In this document: positions 17,510 through 26,902 of the stretch, one piece after another
How positions within the stretch are numbered: the stretch's first letter is position 1
How the letters are laid out: each line of letters begins with the position of its first letter
NCBI RefSeq assembly: GCF_000422745.1
Contig: NZ_AUGQ01000001.1
Location: 124,001 to 188,000 of the forward strand
Direction of reading: 5' to 3'
Length of the DNA stretch: 64,000 nt
Source: Microbacterium gubbeenense DSM 15944
GTDB taxonomy: Bacteria; Actinomycetota; Actinomycetes; Actinomycetales; Microbacteriaceae
The notes under the pieces: generated by a model
Told to the model about the DNA's origin: nothing
Database searches by the model: none
What the model saw: the letters and a program-made list of their open reading frames with translations, nothing else
Translations under genes and position numbers: made by a program

Positions 17510-18844
17510 TCAGATGATGTCGAGCGTCGTCTTGAGCTCCACCGACGTGACCTGAGCCCGGTACTGCTCGAACTCGCGACGCTTATTGGCCAGCACATAC
17601 TGGAACACCTGCTCGCCGAGCGTCTCGGCCACGAGCTCGCTCTCCTCCATACGGTGGATCGCGTTGTCGAGGCTGCGCGGCAACGAGCGATATCCCAGGG
17701 CGCGCCGCTCGGCGTCGCTCAGGGCCCAGACGTTGTCCTCCGCCTCGTCGGGCAGCTCGTACTCCTCTTCGATGCCCTTGAGGCCGGCCGACAGCATGAG
17801 GGCGTACGCGAGGTAAGGGTTCGCGGCGGCGTCGATGCCGCGGTGCTCGATGCGGGCCGATTGACCCTTGCCCGGCTTGTACAGGGGAACCCTGACGAGC
17901 GCGGAGCGGTTGCTGTGGCCCCACGTGATGTGGTTCGGGGCCTCGTCTCCGCCCCACAGGCGCTTGTAGGAGTTGACGAACTGGTTCAGCACGAGCGACA
18001 TCTCGTCGGCGTGGTGCAGGAGGCCGGCGATGAATCGGCGGCCCGTGACCGACAGCTGGTGCGGTGCGCTCGCGTCGTAGAACGCGTTCGTGTCGCCCTC
18101 GAAGAGGGACACGTGCGTGTGCATGCCGCTGCCGGGCTCGTCCGCGAGGGGCTTCGGCATGAACGTCGCGTGCACGCCCTGTTCGATCGCCACCTCCTTG
18201 ACCACGGTGCGGAAGGTCATGATGTTGTCGGCCATCGTCAGGCCGTCCGCGTAGCGCAGGTCGATCTCGTTCTGACCCGGACCGCCCTCGTGATGGCTGT
18301 ACTCGACCGAGATCCCGAGGTCTTCCAGCATGCGGACGGCGCGTCGGCGGAAGTCGTGGGCGGTGCCGCCCGGGACGTTGTCGAAGTAGCCGGCCGAGTC
18401 GACGGGCACGGGGACCTCGCCGCGAGTGCCCGGCTTGAACAGGTAGAACTCGATCTCGGGGTGCGTGTAGAACGTGAAGCCCGCGTCGGCCGCCTTCGAC
18501 AGCGCGCGCTTGAGCACGTTGCGCGGATCCGCCGCGGCGGGCTCGCCGTCGGGCGTGCGCAGGTCGCAGAACATGCGCGCGGTGGGATCCACGTCGCCGC
18601 GCCACGGCAGCATCTGGAACGTCGTCGGATCCGGGTGCGCGAGCAGGTCGCTCTCCTGCACGCGGGTGAGCCCCTCGATCGCGGAGCCGTCGAAGCCGAT
18701 CCCCTCGCTGAAGGCGCCTTCGGCCTCAGCCGGTGCGATTGCGACGGACTTGAGGGTGCCGACGACGTCCGTGAACCACAGACGCACGAACTTCACACCG
18801 CGTTCTTCGATCGTGCGAAGTACGAAATCCTGCTGCTTGTCCAT
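17510..18844 (-). CDS. glnA2: Glutamine synthetase, second type I paralogue
   Basis: 444 residues. GSI motifs are present (DGSAIEGLTRV, HPEIEFYLF, GPGQNEIDLRY, GSGMHTHVSLF, NRSALVRVPLY), but the segment around the GlnA adenylylation tyrosine is replaced by GYRSLPRSLDNAIHRMEES, so it should not be controlled by GlnE. This is the GlnA2 of the actinobacterial glnA-glnE-glnA2 cluster; some members act on glutamate, others on polyamines. TAGGCT (18857-18852) ends 7 nt before the ATG. Confidence 0.93.
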   Translation of the reverse strand: MDKQQDFVLRTIEERGVKFVRLWFTDVVGTLKSVAIAPAEAEGAFSEGIGFDGSAIEGLTRVQESDLLAHPDPTTFQMLPWRGDVDPTARMFCDLRTPDGEPAAADPRNVLKRALSKAADAGFTFYTHPEIEFYLFKPGTRGEVPVPVDSAGYFDNVPGGTAHDFRRRAVRMLEDLGISVEYSHHEGGPGQNEIDLRYADGLTMADNIMTFRTVVKEVAIEQGVHATFMPKPLADEPGSGMHTHVSLFEGDTNAFYDASAPHQLSVTGRRFIAGLLHHADEMSLVLNQFVNSYKRLWGGDEAPNHITWGHSNRSALVRVPLYKPGKGQSARIEHRGIDAAANPYLAYALMLSAGLKGIEEEYELPDEAEDNVWALSDAERRALGYRSLPRSLDNAIHRMEESELVAETLGEQVFQYVLANKRREFEQYRAQVTSVELKTTLDII

Positions 18845-18873
18845 GCGTCACAGCCTAATCGCCCGCGGGCCCA

Positions 18874-19047
18874 TCACTCGTCGCGGCGCTCGTCTTCTTC
18901 CCACGCTTTGGTGCGTTCGCGCATGATCTCGGGCGCGCGCGCCGCCTCGGCGGCGGTATCGAAGGGCCCGGCCCGATCGACCGCGGGCGACTCCGGCCCG
19001 TGCTCGACCTCGCCCGTACGCAGGTTGTACCAGTAGGTGTCACTCAT
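18874..19047 (-). CDS. Small SPOR-like acidic protein
   Basis: 57 residues beginning MSDTYWYNLRTGEVEHGPES and ending in a charged helix. The YWYNLRTG...GP.DT..EA pattern matches short actinobacterial proteins annotated as SPOR-domain-containing; the role is unknown. TAGTCT (19059-19054) ends 6 nt before the ATG, and its first three bases are the TAG stop codon of lnt. It is followed after 29 nt by glnA2 with its own promoter. Confidence 0.75.
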   Translation of the reverse strand: MSDTYWYNLRTGEVEHGPESPAVDRAGPFDTAAEAARAPEIMRERTKAWEEDERRDE

Positions 19048-19056
19048 GCCTGAAGA

Positions 19057-20607
19057 CTAGCCGCGCTGTAGGCGCGAAGCGAGCACTCCGAAGATCGCCG
19101 CCGACACGAGAGGGATCCACAGGAGGAACCCGCGGATTCCCGCGCCCAGCAGGATGCCGGGCGTCGTGCCATCGCGCAACTCGACATCGGCGATGATCGC
19201 ACCCCGCTCGTCGACGCCGATCTGGTCGATCGTCGTGCCGTCGGGCGCGATCACCTGGCTCGTTCCGACGGTCGAGACGTTGACCACGCTGCGGCCGGAC
19301 TCGATCGCGCGCATCCGGGCGAACGCGAGCTGCTGAAGGTTCTCATCGGTGCCGCGGAAGTCGGCGTTGTTGGTCTGGAAGATCAGCACCTGTGCGCCGC
19401 CGGAGATCCCCTCTTCGATGTGCTGGTCGAACAGCACGTCGAAGCAGATTGCGAGCGCCGCCTGCACGCCGTCGATGTCCATCACCGGCGAATCCGTGCC
19501 GGGCTCGTACTCTCGGCCGATCATCCCGATCAGCGACGGCACGATCTTCTCGTAGAGCCCGCGGTCCGGCACGTACTCGCCGAACGGCACCGGATACCGC
19601 TTGTCGTGCGACTGCTCGACCCCGCCTGCTGTCCACAGCATTGAGCGGTTGAAGACGAGATCGCCGTCGGGAACGGCGGCGTTCAGCAGGATCGGCGCGC
19701 CGACCATTCGGGTCGCGCGGTCGAGCACGGCGGCGGCGTTCGCGTCGTCGAGCGGATCGAGGCCGACGCCGCCCTCGGGCCAGACCACGAGATCCGGATC
19801 CACGCCGACGGCTTCCTCCGTCGCCTGCAGCTGCGCGTCGAGCACGTCGTACCGCTCCCCCTGGTCGAGGTACGCGGTCGGTCCGTTGCCCTGCACGGCG
19901 ACAACGCGGAAGGATCCGGCATCCGCCGTCGGAAACTGCGGCAGGAGGATGAGCGCGATCAGCAGCAGGGCCGGGGCCGTCAGCGCCCACCAGCCGACGG
20001 TGCGGCGAACGCGCATCACGCGCACCGCCTCGATCGCGAGCGCGACGACGAGCACCATGAGGAAAGTGAGCCCCGCGACGCCCACCCACGATGTGACCAC
20101 GGCGAGCGGGCTCTCGGACTGGCTCATGCCGATCCGCCCCCAGGGGAAGCCGCCGTAGGGCCACGACCCCATGATGAGCTCGCGCGATGTCCACACGCCG
20201 GCGACGACCAGGGAGGTCGCGGCGAGGCGCCATGGCCCCGGACGCATGACTCGTGAGATCCATCGATACGCGAGGGCGATGACGATCGCGCCGGCCCCCA
20301 TGAAGATCGATTCCACGCCGGCGAGGGCCACCCAGGGCACCCAGTTCAGCGGGTCGTCGCCCAGGAATCGCGCCGCCCAGTCGATATGCGGCAGATAGAA
20401 GGCGAGCCCGTAGACCAGCCCGACCACGGACGCGGACCACACGCGCCGCCCGATCAGCGAGACGAGTGACAGGGCGACCGATACGAACGCGAGCGGCCAG
20501 ATCCCGAGCGACGGAAACGAGGCGTCCAGCGCGAGTCCGCCGACAACCGCGGCGACCAGTGCCGCCCAGAGGGGAAGGATCGCGCGATCAGGCGCCGGGG
20601 ATGTCAC
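19057..20607 (-). CDS. lnt: Apolipoprotein N-acyltransferase
   Basis: 516 residues. Six or so N-terminal membrane segments (to about residue 205) precede a periplasmic-side nitrilase domain with the catalytic triad visible as Glu in VVWPEGGV, Lys in SHDKRYPVPFGEYVP and Cys in LAICFDVLFD. It N-acylates the lipidated cysteine of lipoproteins, of which FecB, the peptide-binding protein and the DUF3515 protein in this window are candidates. GTG start at 20607; TAGGCT (20619-20614) ends 6 nt upstream and begins with the TAG stop of rimM. Confidence 0.93.
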   Translation of the reverse strand: MTSPAPDRAILPLWAALVAAVVGGLALDASFPSLGIWPLAFVSVALSLVSLIGRRVWSASVVGLVYGLAFYLPHIDWAARFLGDDPLNWVPWVALAGVESIFMGAGAIVIALAYRWISRVMRPGPWRLAATSLVVAGVWTSRELIMGSWPYGGFPWGRIGMSQSESPLAVVTSWVGVAGLTFLMVLVVALAIEAVRVMRVRRTVGWWALTAPALLLIALILLPQFPTADAGSFRVVAVQGNGPTAYLDQGERYDVLDAQLQATEEAVGVDPDLVVWPEGGVGLDPLDDANAAAVLDRATRMVGAPILLNAAVPDGDLVFNRSMLWTAGGVEQSHDKRYPVPFGEYVPDRGLYEKIVPSLIGMIGREYEPGTDSPVMDIDGVQAALAICFDVLFDQHIEEGISGGAQVLIFQTNNADFRGTDENLQQLAFARMRAIESGRSVVNVSTVGTSQVIAPDGTTIDQIGVDERGAIIADVELRDGTTPGILLGAGIRGFLLWIPLVSAAIFGVLASRLQRG

Positions 20608-20616
20608 GCGACGAGC

Positions 20617-21177
20617 CTACTGGTCGTCGTCTGCGAGCTCCTCGAACAACCCGGCCGGCGGCGTGATCACGACACGGCCCCCCGCGGGGTCGACCTCCGG
20701 CACGATCGCCGAGACGAAGGGCACCATGACCTCGCGCTCGCCGATCTTCACGATCAGCAGGTCCTGCGCGGGCATGTGCTCGACGCGAGCGATGCTGCCG
20801 ACGGCTGTGCCGTCGCGCACGACGTCGAGGCCGATCAGCTGGTGGTCGTACCAGGCGTCGGGTTCAGCAGAGGCCTGGTCGTCCTGATGGTCGACCCACA
20901 GGATCGCCTTCACGAGCGTCTCTGCCTCGGTGCGGTCCTCGATGCCCTCGAAGAAGATCACCGGGCTGGCGTTCATCCAGCGGAACTCCCGCACCGTCAC
21001 CGTCTGACGGTGCCAGCGGGACTGCTCCGGGGCCTGGAGCGTGAACGATGCCCCGGGCACAAAACGGCCGTCGGGATCATCGGTGTACAGCTCGAGCTTC
21101 AACGCGCCCTTGAGTCCGTGTGCCTTGAGCACACGGCCGACGCGGAGCTGGTTCTTCGGTGACGCGGCGGCGACCAT
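20617..21177 (-). CDS. rimM: Ribosome maturation factor RimM
   Basis: 186 residues. The N-terminal RimM barrel (VGRVLKAHGLKGALKLELYTDDP) is followed by a PRC-type C-terminal domain (YDHQLIGLDVVRDGTAVGSIARVEHMPAQDLLIVK) and a short acidic tail. It assists maturation of the 30S head through S19. Its ATG shares one base with the khpA stop (TGATG), so the two are coupled. trmD, the usual next gene, is absent. Confidence 0.94.
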   Translation of the reverse strand: MVAAASPKNQLRVGRVLKAHGLKGALKLELYTDDPDGRFVPGASFTLQAPEQSRWHRQTVTVREFRWMNASPVIFFEGIEDRTEAETLVKAILWVDHQDDQASAEPDAWYDHQLIGLDVVRDGTAVGSIARVEHMPAQDLLIVKIGEREVMVPFVSAIVPEVDPAGGRVVITPPAGLFEELADDDQ

Positions 21178-21407
21178 CAGTCGTCGGCCACGTCGACGCG
21201 GATACGGCGGTCTCCCGCCAGTGCGGCCGCCACAGTGCGGATGGCCTTGGCCGTGCGGCCGCCGCGCCCGATCACGCGACCGCGGTCCTCCTCGGCGACG
21301 TGCACTTCCAGCACGTCGCCTCGGGAGGATGCGGTCTCGTCGATGCGGACGTCGTCGGGGTTATCGACGATGCCCTTGACGATGTGTTCGAGCGCAGCTG
21401 CCAGCAC
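21177..21407 (-). CDS. khpA: KH-domain RNA-binding protein KhpA
   Basis: 76 residues, a single KH domain with the GxxG loop as IGRGGR near residue 47, followed by AKAIRTVAAAL. It is the small RNA-binding protein found between rpsP and rimM in most Gram-positive bacteria. GTG start at 21407, 8 nt after the rpsP stop. Confidence 0.93.
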   Translation of the reverse strand: MLAAALEHIVKGIVDNPDDVRIDETASSRGDVLEVHVAEEDRGRVIGRGGRTAKAIRTVAAALAGDRRIRVDVADD

Positions 21408-21415
21408 GATCGGAG

Positions 21416-21829
21416 TTACTCCGCGTCCGTTGCCGGAGCGTCCTCGGCCGGAGCCTCGGCAGGCTCGGCGGCCTTCTTCTCGGCCTTCGGCTTCACAACC
21501 GACTTCTTGGACGAGTTCGGCTCGTAGGGCTTCTTCTCCTCGGCGACGCGAAGCGTGCTCTTGGCGTCCTTGTCGCCCTTGAACTTGCCCCAGTCGCCCG
21601 TGATCTTGAGGAGGGCAGCGACCTGCTCGGTCGGCTGAGCACCGACGGACAGCCAGTGCTGCGCACGCTCGGAGTCGACCTCGATGAACGAGGGCTCCTC
21701 GGTCGGGTGGTACTTGCCGATCTCCTCGATCACGCGGCCGTCGCGCTTGGTGCGCGAGTCGGCAACGACGATGCGGTAGTACGGCGCGCGGATCTTACCC
21801 ATACGCTTCAGACGGATCTTGACAGCCAC
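21416..21829 (-). CDS. rpsP: 30S ribosomal protein S16
   Basis: 137 residues: S16 proper ([25 protein letters not shown]) ends near residue 85 and is followed by an Ala/Glu/Lys-rich extension, common in actinobacteria. The start is GTG at 21829, with AGGAG 5 nt upstream. The 238-nt gap before it (21830-22067) contains a long putative leader and the divergent siderophore promoter. Confidence 0.97.
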   Translation of the reverse strand: MAVKIRLKRMGKIRAPYYRIVVADSRTKRDGRVIEEIGKYHPTEEPSFIEVDSERAQHWLSVGAQPTEQVAALLKITGDWGKFKGDKDAKSTLRVAEEKKPYEPNSSKKSVVKPKAEKKAAEPAEAPAEDAPATDAE

Positions 21830-22020
21830 GATTCTCCTGTGGATTGAAAGAGTTGATGAACCTGTGCGCGCGGCGCGTGGGGTCATGCACGCTGGCGGAA
21901 GCTCTAAGGGTGGACGCACCGCTGGATAGAGGGTCGAACGGGCGTACCAACGTTCTATTCTGCCAGATGATCGAGACGATCGCGAACACGCGGGCGGCCG
22001 AGTTTGCAATTTCAGTTCCG

Positions 22021-22039
22021 TAAGGCAAGGCTTACCTAC
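22021..22039 (+). promoter_or_regulatory. DtxR/IdeR-like iron box before the siderophore operon
   Basis: TAAGGCAAGGCTTACCTAC agrees with the DtxR/IdeR consensus TTAGGTTAGCCTAACCTAA at 13 of 19 positions by my alignment, including both AGG and ACCT arms. It lies 28 nt before the FecB-like start, where a bound iron-repressor would block transcription. Confidence 0.6.
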
Positions 22040-22067
22040 TGTCCCATTCGTGAGCAGAAAGGCTCGC

Positions 22068-23126
22068 ATGTCCCGCCATCGCTTCTTCGTCGCGGCCGGC
22101 ATCGCCGGATCCATCCTCGCCCTCGCCTCGTGCGCAGGCAGCACTCCCGCGGAAGACGCTGCCGCAGGCGGCGGTGAAACCTGCGATGCGACCGAGCCGG
22201 CGCCCCTCGGCAACGACGCCGTCACAATCGATCACGCGCTCGGCACGACCGAGATCCCGGCCGACATCTCGCGCGTGGCGTCGGTGGGCTGGGGCAACCA
22301 GGATGTCGCGCTCGCCCTCGGCGTCGCACCGGTGGGCACCGACGACCAGACGTGGTCGATGTCGGGCGACGACGAGCTCGGACTGTACGAATGGACGCTC
22401 GACGCTTACGACGAGCTGTGCGCTCCGAAGCCGACGATATTCGAGGCGACCGACGGCGTCGACTTCGAGGCGATCGCCGACACGGCGCCCGATGTCATCC
22501 TGGCCGGATACTCGGGTCTCACGGAGGACGACTACGCCACCCTCAGCGAGATCGCCCCGACCGTCGCCTACCCGGACATCCCCTGGTACACCCCGTGGCG
22601 CGACTCCATCCGGATCGATTCCGAGGCGCTCGGCAAGGCCGACGAGGGCGAGCAGCTCGTCGAGGACCTCGACCAGCAGATCGCGGACGCCACCGCCGAT
22701 ATCACGAGCTTCGAGGGCAGAACGGCGGCGTTCTTCTACGTCAACCCGACCGACCTTTCGACGATCTCGATCTACGCGACCGGCGACGCGCGCACGGCCT
22801 TCCTCGGCGACCTCGGCTTCGACTTCCCCGAACTGGCGCGCACCACGAGCGACGGCGGCGGGTTCTACGCGGACATCGCCGCGGAGAACGCCGATCAGCT
22901 CGCCGACGTGGACGTCTTCGTCATGTACGGCGACGAGGCCCTCGTGCAGGCACTGCAGGACGACCCGCTGTGGGGCACCCTCGACGCCGTGAAGAACGGC
23001 TCGGTCGTTGTGACCGGTTCGGGCGATGACTTCAGCGGCGCGGTCACGCCGACCGCCCTGTCCATCCCGTGGATGCTCGACGACTACGTCGCACTGCTCG
23101 ACGACGCAGCGCAGAAGGCGGAGTGA
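22068..23126 (+). CDS. Iron-siderophore ABC transporter substrate-binding lipoprotein
   Basis: 352 residues. The signal peptide ends in a lipobox LASC, so Cys22 should be lipidated. The mature part is a FecB/BtuF-type binding protein: [21 protein letters not shown], then [11 protein letters not shown], and a C-terminal lobe ending [14 protein letters not shown]. The ATG at 22068 is chosen for AGAAAGG 5 nt upstream; a GTG at 22050 has none. It is the first gene of a five-gene overlapping operon. Confidence 0.92.
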   Translation: MSRHRFFVAAGIAGSILALASCAGSTPAEDAAAGGGETCDATEPAPLGNDAVTIDHALGTTEIPADISRVASVGWGNQDVALALGVAPVGTDDQTWSMSGDDELGLYEWTLDAYDELCAPKPTIFEATDGVDFEAIADTAPDVILAGYSGLTEDDYATLSEIAPTVAYPDIPWYTPWRDSIRIDSEALGKADEGEQLVEDLDQQIADATADITSFEGRTAAFFYVNPTDLSTISIYATGDARTAFLGDLGFDFPELARTTSDGGGFYADIAAENADQLADVDVFVMYGDEALVQALQDDPLWGTLDAVKNGSVVVTGSGDDFSGAVTPTALSIPWMLDDYVALLDDAAQKAE

Positions 23127-24157
23127 CCTCCGCGACGGCTCGAACCCGCCGGTCCGCCCGCACGATCTGGGGCGTGGCCGGCGGAGTCGTGCTGGTCGCC
23201 GTCGGGGTCACCGTGTCGCTCGCCTTCGGGTCGCGCGTGGTCTCGATCGCCGAGATCGGCGAGGGACTCCGAGCATTCGTCTCCGGTGACACCGCCCAGG
23301 AGATCGGCGCGATCGCGGTGGCCGAACGGATCCCCCGTACCGCGCTGAGCGTGATCGCCGGCGCCGCGCTCGCCCTCTCGGGCGGCGTCATGCAGGCGAT
23401 CACGCGCAACCCGATCGCCGATCCCGGCATCCTCGGCGTCAACACCGGCGCGGCCCTGTTCGTGGTGTGCGGGATGGCGTTCTTCGGTATGTCGTCGGTG
23501 TTCTCCTACCTCGGCCTCGCGCTCGCGGGCGGCGCTCTCGCCGCGGTCGTCGTGTATCTCGTGGGATCCGTCGGCGCGGGCGGCGCCACCCCCATCAAGC
23601 TCGCGCTGGCCGGCGCCGCCGTCACTGCCTCCCTCTCCTCCCTCGTGAGCGCCGTACTGCTGCCGCGCGCCGCGGCGATGAACGAGTTCCGCTTCTGGCA
23701 GGTGGGCGGCACGGGAGGCGCGGACTGGTCATCGATTGCGATCGTCGCGCCCCTGATCGCCGTCGCGGCGATCGTCGTGTTCTGCCTCGCGTCCGGGATG
23801 AACTCGCTCGCGCTCGGCGACGATGTCGCCCGCGGCCTCGGCGTGCACGTCGGGCGCACGCGCGCCCTCGCTGCTGCGGCCGGCGTCGTGCTCTGCGCCG
23901 CGGTCACCGCCGTCGCCGGCCCGATCGCCTTCGTCGGACTGATGGTGCCGCACGCCGTGCGCCTCGTCGTGGGCCCCGATCACCGCGCGATCCTGCCGAT
24001 TTCGGCGCTCGGCGGCGCCGCGCTGCTGACGATCGCCGACACGATCGGCCGCGTCATCGGATCCCCCGGCGAGATCGAAGCCGGCATCATCACGGCGTTC
24101 GTCGGAGCCCCCGTGCTCGTGGCCATCGCCCGCCGCACGCGGATGAGGGCGCTGTGA
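23123..24157 (+). CDS. FecCD-family iron-siderophore permease, first subunit
   Basis: 344 residues with about nine membrane segments. Family motifs include RIPRTALSVIAGAALALSGGVMQ, ITRNPIADPGILGVNTGAAL and the C-terminal GPIAFVGLMVPHAVRL. GTG start overlapping the FecB stop (GTGA). Confidence 0.93.
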   Translation: MTSATARTRRSARTIWGVAGGVVLVAVGVTVSLAFGSRVVSIAEIGEGLRAFVSGDTAQEIGAIAVAERIPRTALSVIAGAALALSGGVMQAITRNPIADPGILGVNTGAALFVVCGMAFFGMSSVFSYLGLALAGGALAAVVVYLVGSVGAGGATPIKLALAGAAVTASLSSLVSAVLLPRAAAMNEFRFWQVGGTGGADWSSIAIVAPLIAVAAIVVFCLASGMNSLALGDDVARGLGVHVGRTRALAAAAGVVLCAAVTAVAGPIAFVGLMVPHAVRLVVGPDHRAILPISALGGAALLTIADTIGRVIGSPGEIEAGIITAFVGAPVLVAIARRTRMRAL

Positions 24158-25182
24158 GCGGCGCCACCGCGGTGCGCACAGGCCGCACCCGTCGCGCGCG
24201 CCGGCGCCGAATCGGCATCGCCGCCCTCGCCGCGCTCCTGGTCGTCCTCGCGGCCGGCATGCTGATGCTCGGCAAGACGGTGTATCCGATCGACGACGTC
24301 GTCCGCGTCATCATCGGACAGGACGTGCCGGGCGCGTCATTCACGGTCGGTACTCTGCGGATCCCCCGGCTCGCCGCGGGTGCGCTTGCGGGGATCGCCT
24401 TCGGCATCGCCGGATCCACCTTCCAGACATTACTGCGCAACCCGCTCGCGAGCCCCGACGTGATCGGCATCACCTCCGGCGCATCGGCCGCTGCCGTGCT
24501 GTCGCTGGTCGTCCTGCACTGGTCGGCCGCGGCGACGACCGCGCTCGCGCTCGCCGTCGGCATCCTGACGGCCGTCGTCATCTACGCGGCGGCGCGCGGG
24601 GGCGAGTCGACCGGCGGCCGGCTGATCCTCATCGGCATCGGCGTGGGCGCCATGATGAACGCGGTCGTCCAGTTCCTCGTGCAGCGCGCCGCCGAGTGGG
24701 ACGTGTCCGTGGCCATGCGGTGGCTCACAGGTTCGCTGAACGGCGTCAGGCTCGAGGACCTCGGGCCGCTCGCGATCGCAGCCGTGGTTCTCGTGCCGAT
24801 CGTGATGGTGCTCTCCCGCGATCTGCGCGCGCTCGAGCTCGGAGACGCGTCAGCGACGGCACTCGGCGTGCGGGTCGACCGCGCACGGGTGCTGCTGATC
24901 GTCGCGGCCGTCGCGCTCGCCTGCTTCGCCACCGCGACGACAGGACCGATCGCCTTCGTGGCGTTCCTTTCGGGCCCGATCGCGGCGCGCATCGTCGGCG
25001 CGGGCGGATCCCCCGTGATCCCCGCGGCGCTCGTCGGCGCCTGTCTCGTGCTCCTGGCCGACCTCGTCGGGCAGTTCGGCTTCGACACCGCGTTCCCCGT
25101 GGGCGTCATCACGGGCATCGTCGGCGCGCCGTACCTCATCTTTCTCCTCATCAGGACGAGTCGTCTCGGAGGTTCCTCGTGA
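24154..25182 (+). CDS. FecCD-family iron-siderophore permease, second subunit
   Basis: 342 residues, paralogous to the preceding subunit: RIPRLAAGALAGIAFGIAGS, LLRNPLASPDVIGITSGAS, GPIAFVAFLSGPIAARI. The two probably form a heterodimeric channel. A very basic N-terminus (RTGRTRRARRRR) follows positive-inside expectation. GTG start with a 4-nt overlap. Confidence 0.93.
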   Translation: MSGATAVRTGRTRRARRRRIGIAALAALLVVLAAGMLMLGKTVYPIDDVVRVIIGQDVPGASFTVGTLRIPRLAAGALAGIAFGIAGSTFQTLLRNPLASPDVIGITSGASAAAVLSLVVLHWSAAATTALALAVGILTAVVIYAAARGGESTGGRLILIGIGVGAMMNAVVQFLVQRAAEWDVSVAMRWLTGSLNGVRLEDLGPLAIAAVVLVPIVMVLSRDLRALELGDASATALGVRVDRARVLLIVAAVALACFATATTGPIAFVAFLSGPIAARIVGAGGSPVIPAALVGACLVLLADLVGQFGFDTAFPVGVITGIVGAPYLIFLLIRTSRLGGSS

Positions 25183-25994
25183 CAGGTTCACACGTGCTCG
25201 AAGCGCGTTCCCTCAGCTCGGGTTACAGCGGCCGCACGGTCGTCGACGGCGTCGACCTCGTGCTGCCCCCGGGCCGGATCAGCGTCATCGTCGGGGCGAA
25301 CGCCTGCGGCAAGTCGACGCTGCTGAAGACCCTGTCGCGCCTGATCCCCGCAACCGATGGAGCGGCCGTGCTCGACGGCAAGGCGATCACGCAGATCCCG
25401 ACGAAGAAGCTCGCGCTCACGCTCGGCCTCCTCCCCCAGCAGCCCATCGCCCCCGAGGGCATCGCGGTGTCGGATCTGGTCGGGCGCGGCCGGCATCCGC
25501 ACCAGAAGATGTTCCGGTCCTGGACCGCGGAGGACGACGACGCGGTCGCCGATGCTCTCGAGACGACGGGCATCTCGGAGCTCGCCGATCGCGCGATCGA
25601 CGAACTGTCGGGCGGTCAGCGTCAGCGCGTCTGGATCGCGATGGCGCTCGCGCAGGGCACGGACGTGCTGCTGCTCGACGAGCCGACGACGTTCCTCGAT
25701 CTCGCCCACCAGGTCGAGGTGCTCGACCTGCTCACCGACCTGAACCGCAGCCGCGGCACGACGATCGCCATGGTCCTGCACGATATCAACCTCGCCGCGC
25801 GCTACGCCGACCATCTCTTCGCGATGCGCGACGGCCACATCCTCGCGTCGGGCGCTCCGCAGGACGTCGTCACCCCCGCACTCATCGACGAGGTCTTCGG
25901 CCTCGATGCCGAGGTGATCTCGGATCCCGTCTCCCACACGCCGCTCGTGATTCCGCGCGGCCGCCACCATGTCTCCGGAGGACAGTCCGCATGA
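25179..25994 (+). CDS. Iron-siderophore ABC transporter ATPase
   Basis: 271 residues. Walker A GANACGKST near residue 37, signature LSGGQRQRV, Walker B LLLDEPTTFLD and the switch His in MVLHDINLAARYADHL. FecE/FepC type. GTG start at 25179 overlapping the permease stop, with GGAGG 6 nt upstream. Confidence 0.95.
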   Translation: MTGSHVLEARSLSSGYSGRTVVDGVDLVLPPGRISVIVGANACGKSTLLKTLSRLIPATDGAAVLDGKAITQIPTKKLALTLGLLPQQPIAPEGIAVSDLVGRGRHPHQKMFRSWTAEDDDAVADALETTGISELADRAIDELSGGQRQRVWIAMALAQGTDVLLLDEPTTFLDLAHQVEVLDLLTDLNRSRGTTIAMVLHDINLAARYADHLFAMRDGHILASGAPQDVVTPALIDEVFGLDAEVISDPVSHTPLVIPRGRHHVSGGQSA

Positions 25995-26899
25995 TCGACA
26001 CCCGACCGAACCGCGCCTTCCGTGTGCGAGTGACGCGCATCGAGGATCTCACCCCCAGCTTCCGGCGGTTCACCGTCACGAGCGACGACATCGCCGACTA
26101 CGGCGATCCCGGGTTCGACCAGCGCGTCAAGGTGGTCTTCCCGACTGCGGCTCTGCCGCTTGATGCGATGCCGACCGGCGACGACTGGTACGCCGAGTGG
26201 CGCGCCATGCCGGAGGACGCGCGCCCGCCGTTCCGCACGTACACGACGCGGGCCGTGCGCGCGAGCATGGGAGAGGTCGATATCGACATGGTCGCGCACG
26301 AGCCCGATGGGCCCGCGTCCGCGTGGATCGAGCGCGCGAGCATCGGAGATGAACTGCTGATCATGGCGCCGACCGTTCACCATGAGGGCGTCAGCTACGG
26401 GATCGACTTCGTCCCGCCCGCACGGACCGAGAACTACCTGCTCGCGGGCGACGAGACCGCGGCCCCCGCAATCGCCGTGATCCTCGAGCAGCTTCCGCGC
26501 GAGGCGCGCGGCATCGTGGTGCTCGAGGTGCCGGATCCGCGCGACATCGCCTATCTCCCGCCTCATCCGGGGTTCACGGTCCACGCGGCGGGTCGCGGAT
26601 CGGGCGATCGGCACACGCACCTCGAGTCGGCCACGCGCGAGCACGCCGGTGCGCTGTGTCCCGACGGCACCGGCTCTGACGTGGAGGAGGTCGACATCGA
26701 CGCCGGCATGCTCTGGGAGGTGCCGCGCACCGCGAAGGGCGGCGCGGCGCTGAAGTCGGCGCCGCTGTATGCCTGGATCGCCGGCGAGGCGAGCGTCGTC
26801 AAGTCGCTGCGCCGCCACCTCGTGCGTGATGTCGGCATCGACCGCCGCGCCGTCTCGTTCATGGGGTATTGGCGCCTCGGACGCGCCGAGGGAAGCTGA
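25991..26899 (+). CDS. Siderophore-interacting FAD reductase (SIP family)
   Basis: 302 residues. The N-terminal FAD-binding domain has RTYTTRAVR; the C-terminal SIP domain has LLAGDETAAPAIAVILEQLP and ends in APLYAWIAGEASVVKSLRRHLV...GYWRLGRAE. Enzymes of this family reduce the ferric siderophore in the cytoplasm to release iron after import. ATGA overlap with the ATPase gene confirms one operon from binding protein to reductase. Confidence 0.93.
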   Translation: MIDTRPNRAFRVRVTRIEDLTPSFRRFTVTSDDIADYGDPGFDQRVKVVFPTAALPLDAMPTGDDWYAEWRAMPEDARPPFRTYTTRAVRASMGEVDIDMVAHEPDGPASAWIERASIGDELLIMAPTVHHEGVSYGIDFVPPARTENYLLAGDETAAPAIAVILEQLPREARGIVVLEVPDPRDIAYLPPHPGFTVHAAGRGSGDRHTHLESATREHAGALCPDGTGSDVEEVDIDAGMLWEVPRTAKGGAALKSAPLYAWIAGEASVVKSLRRHLVRDVGIDRRAVSFMGYWRLGRAEGS

Positions 26900-26902
26900 C
26901 GC

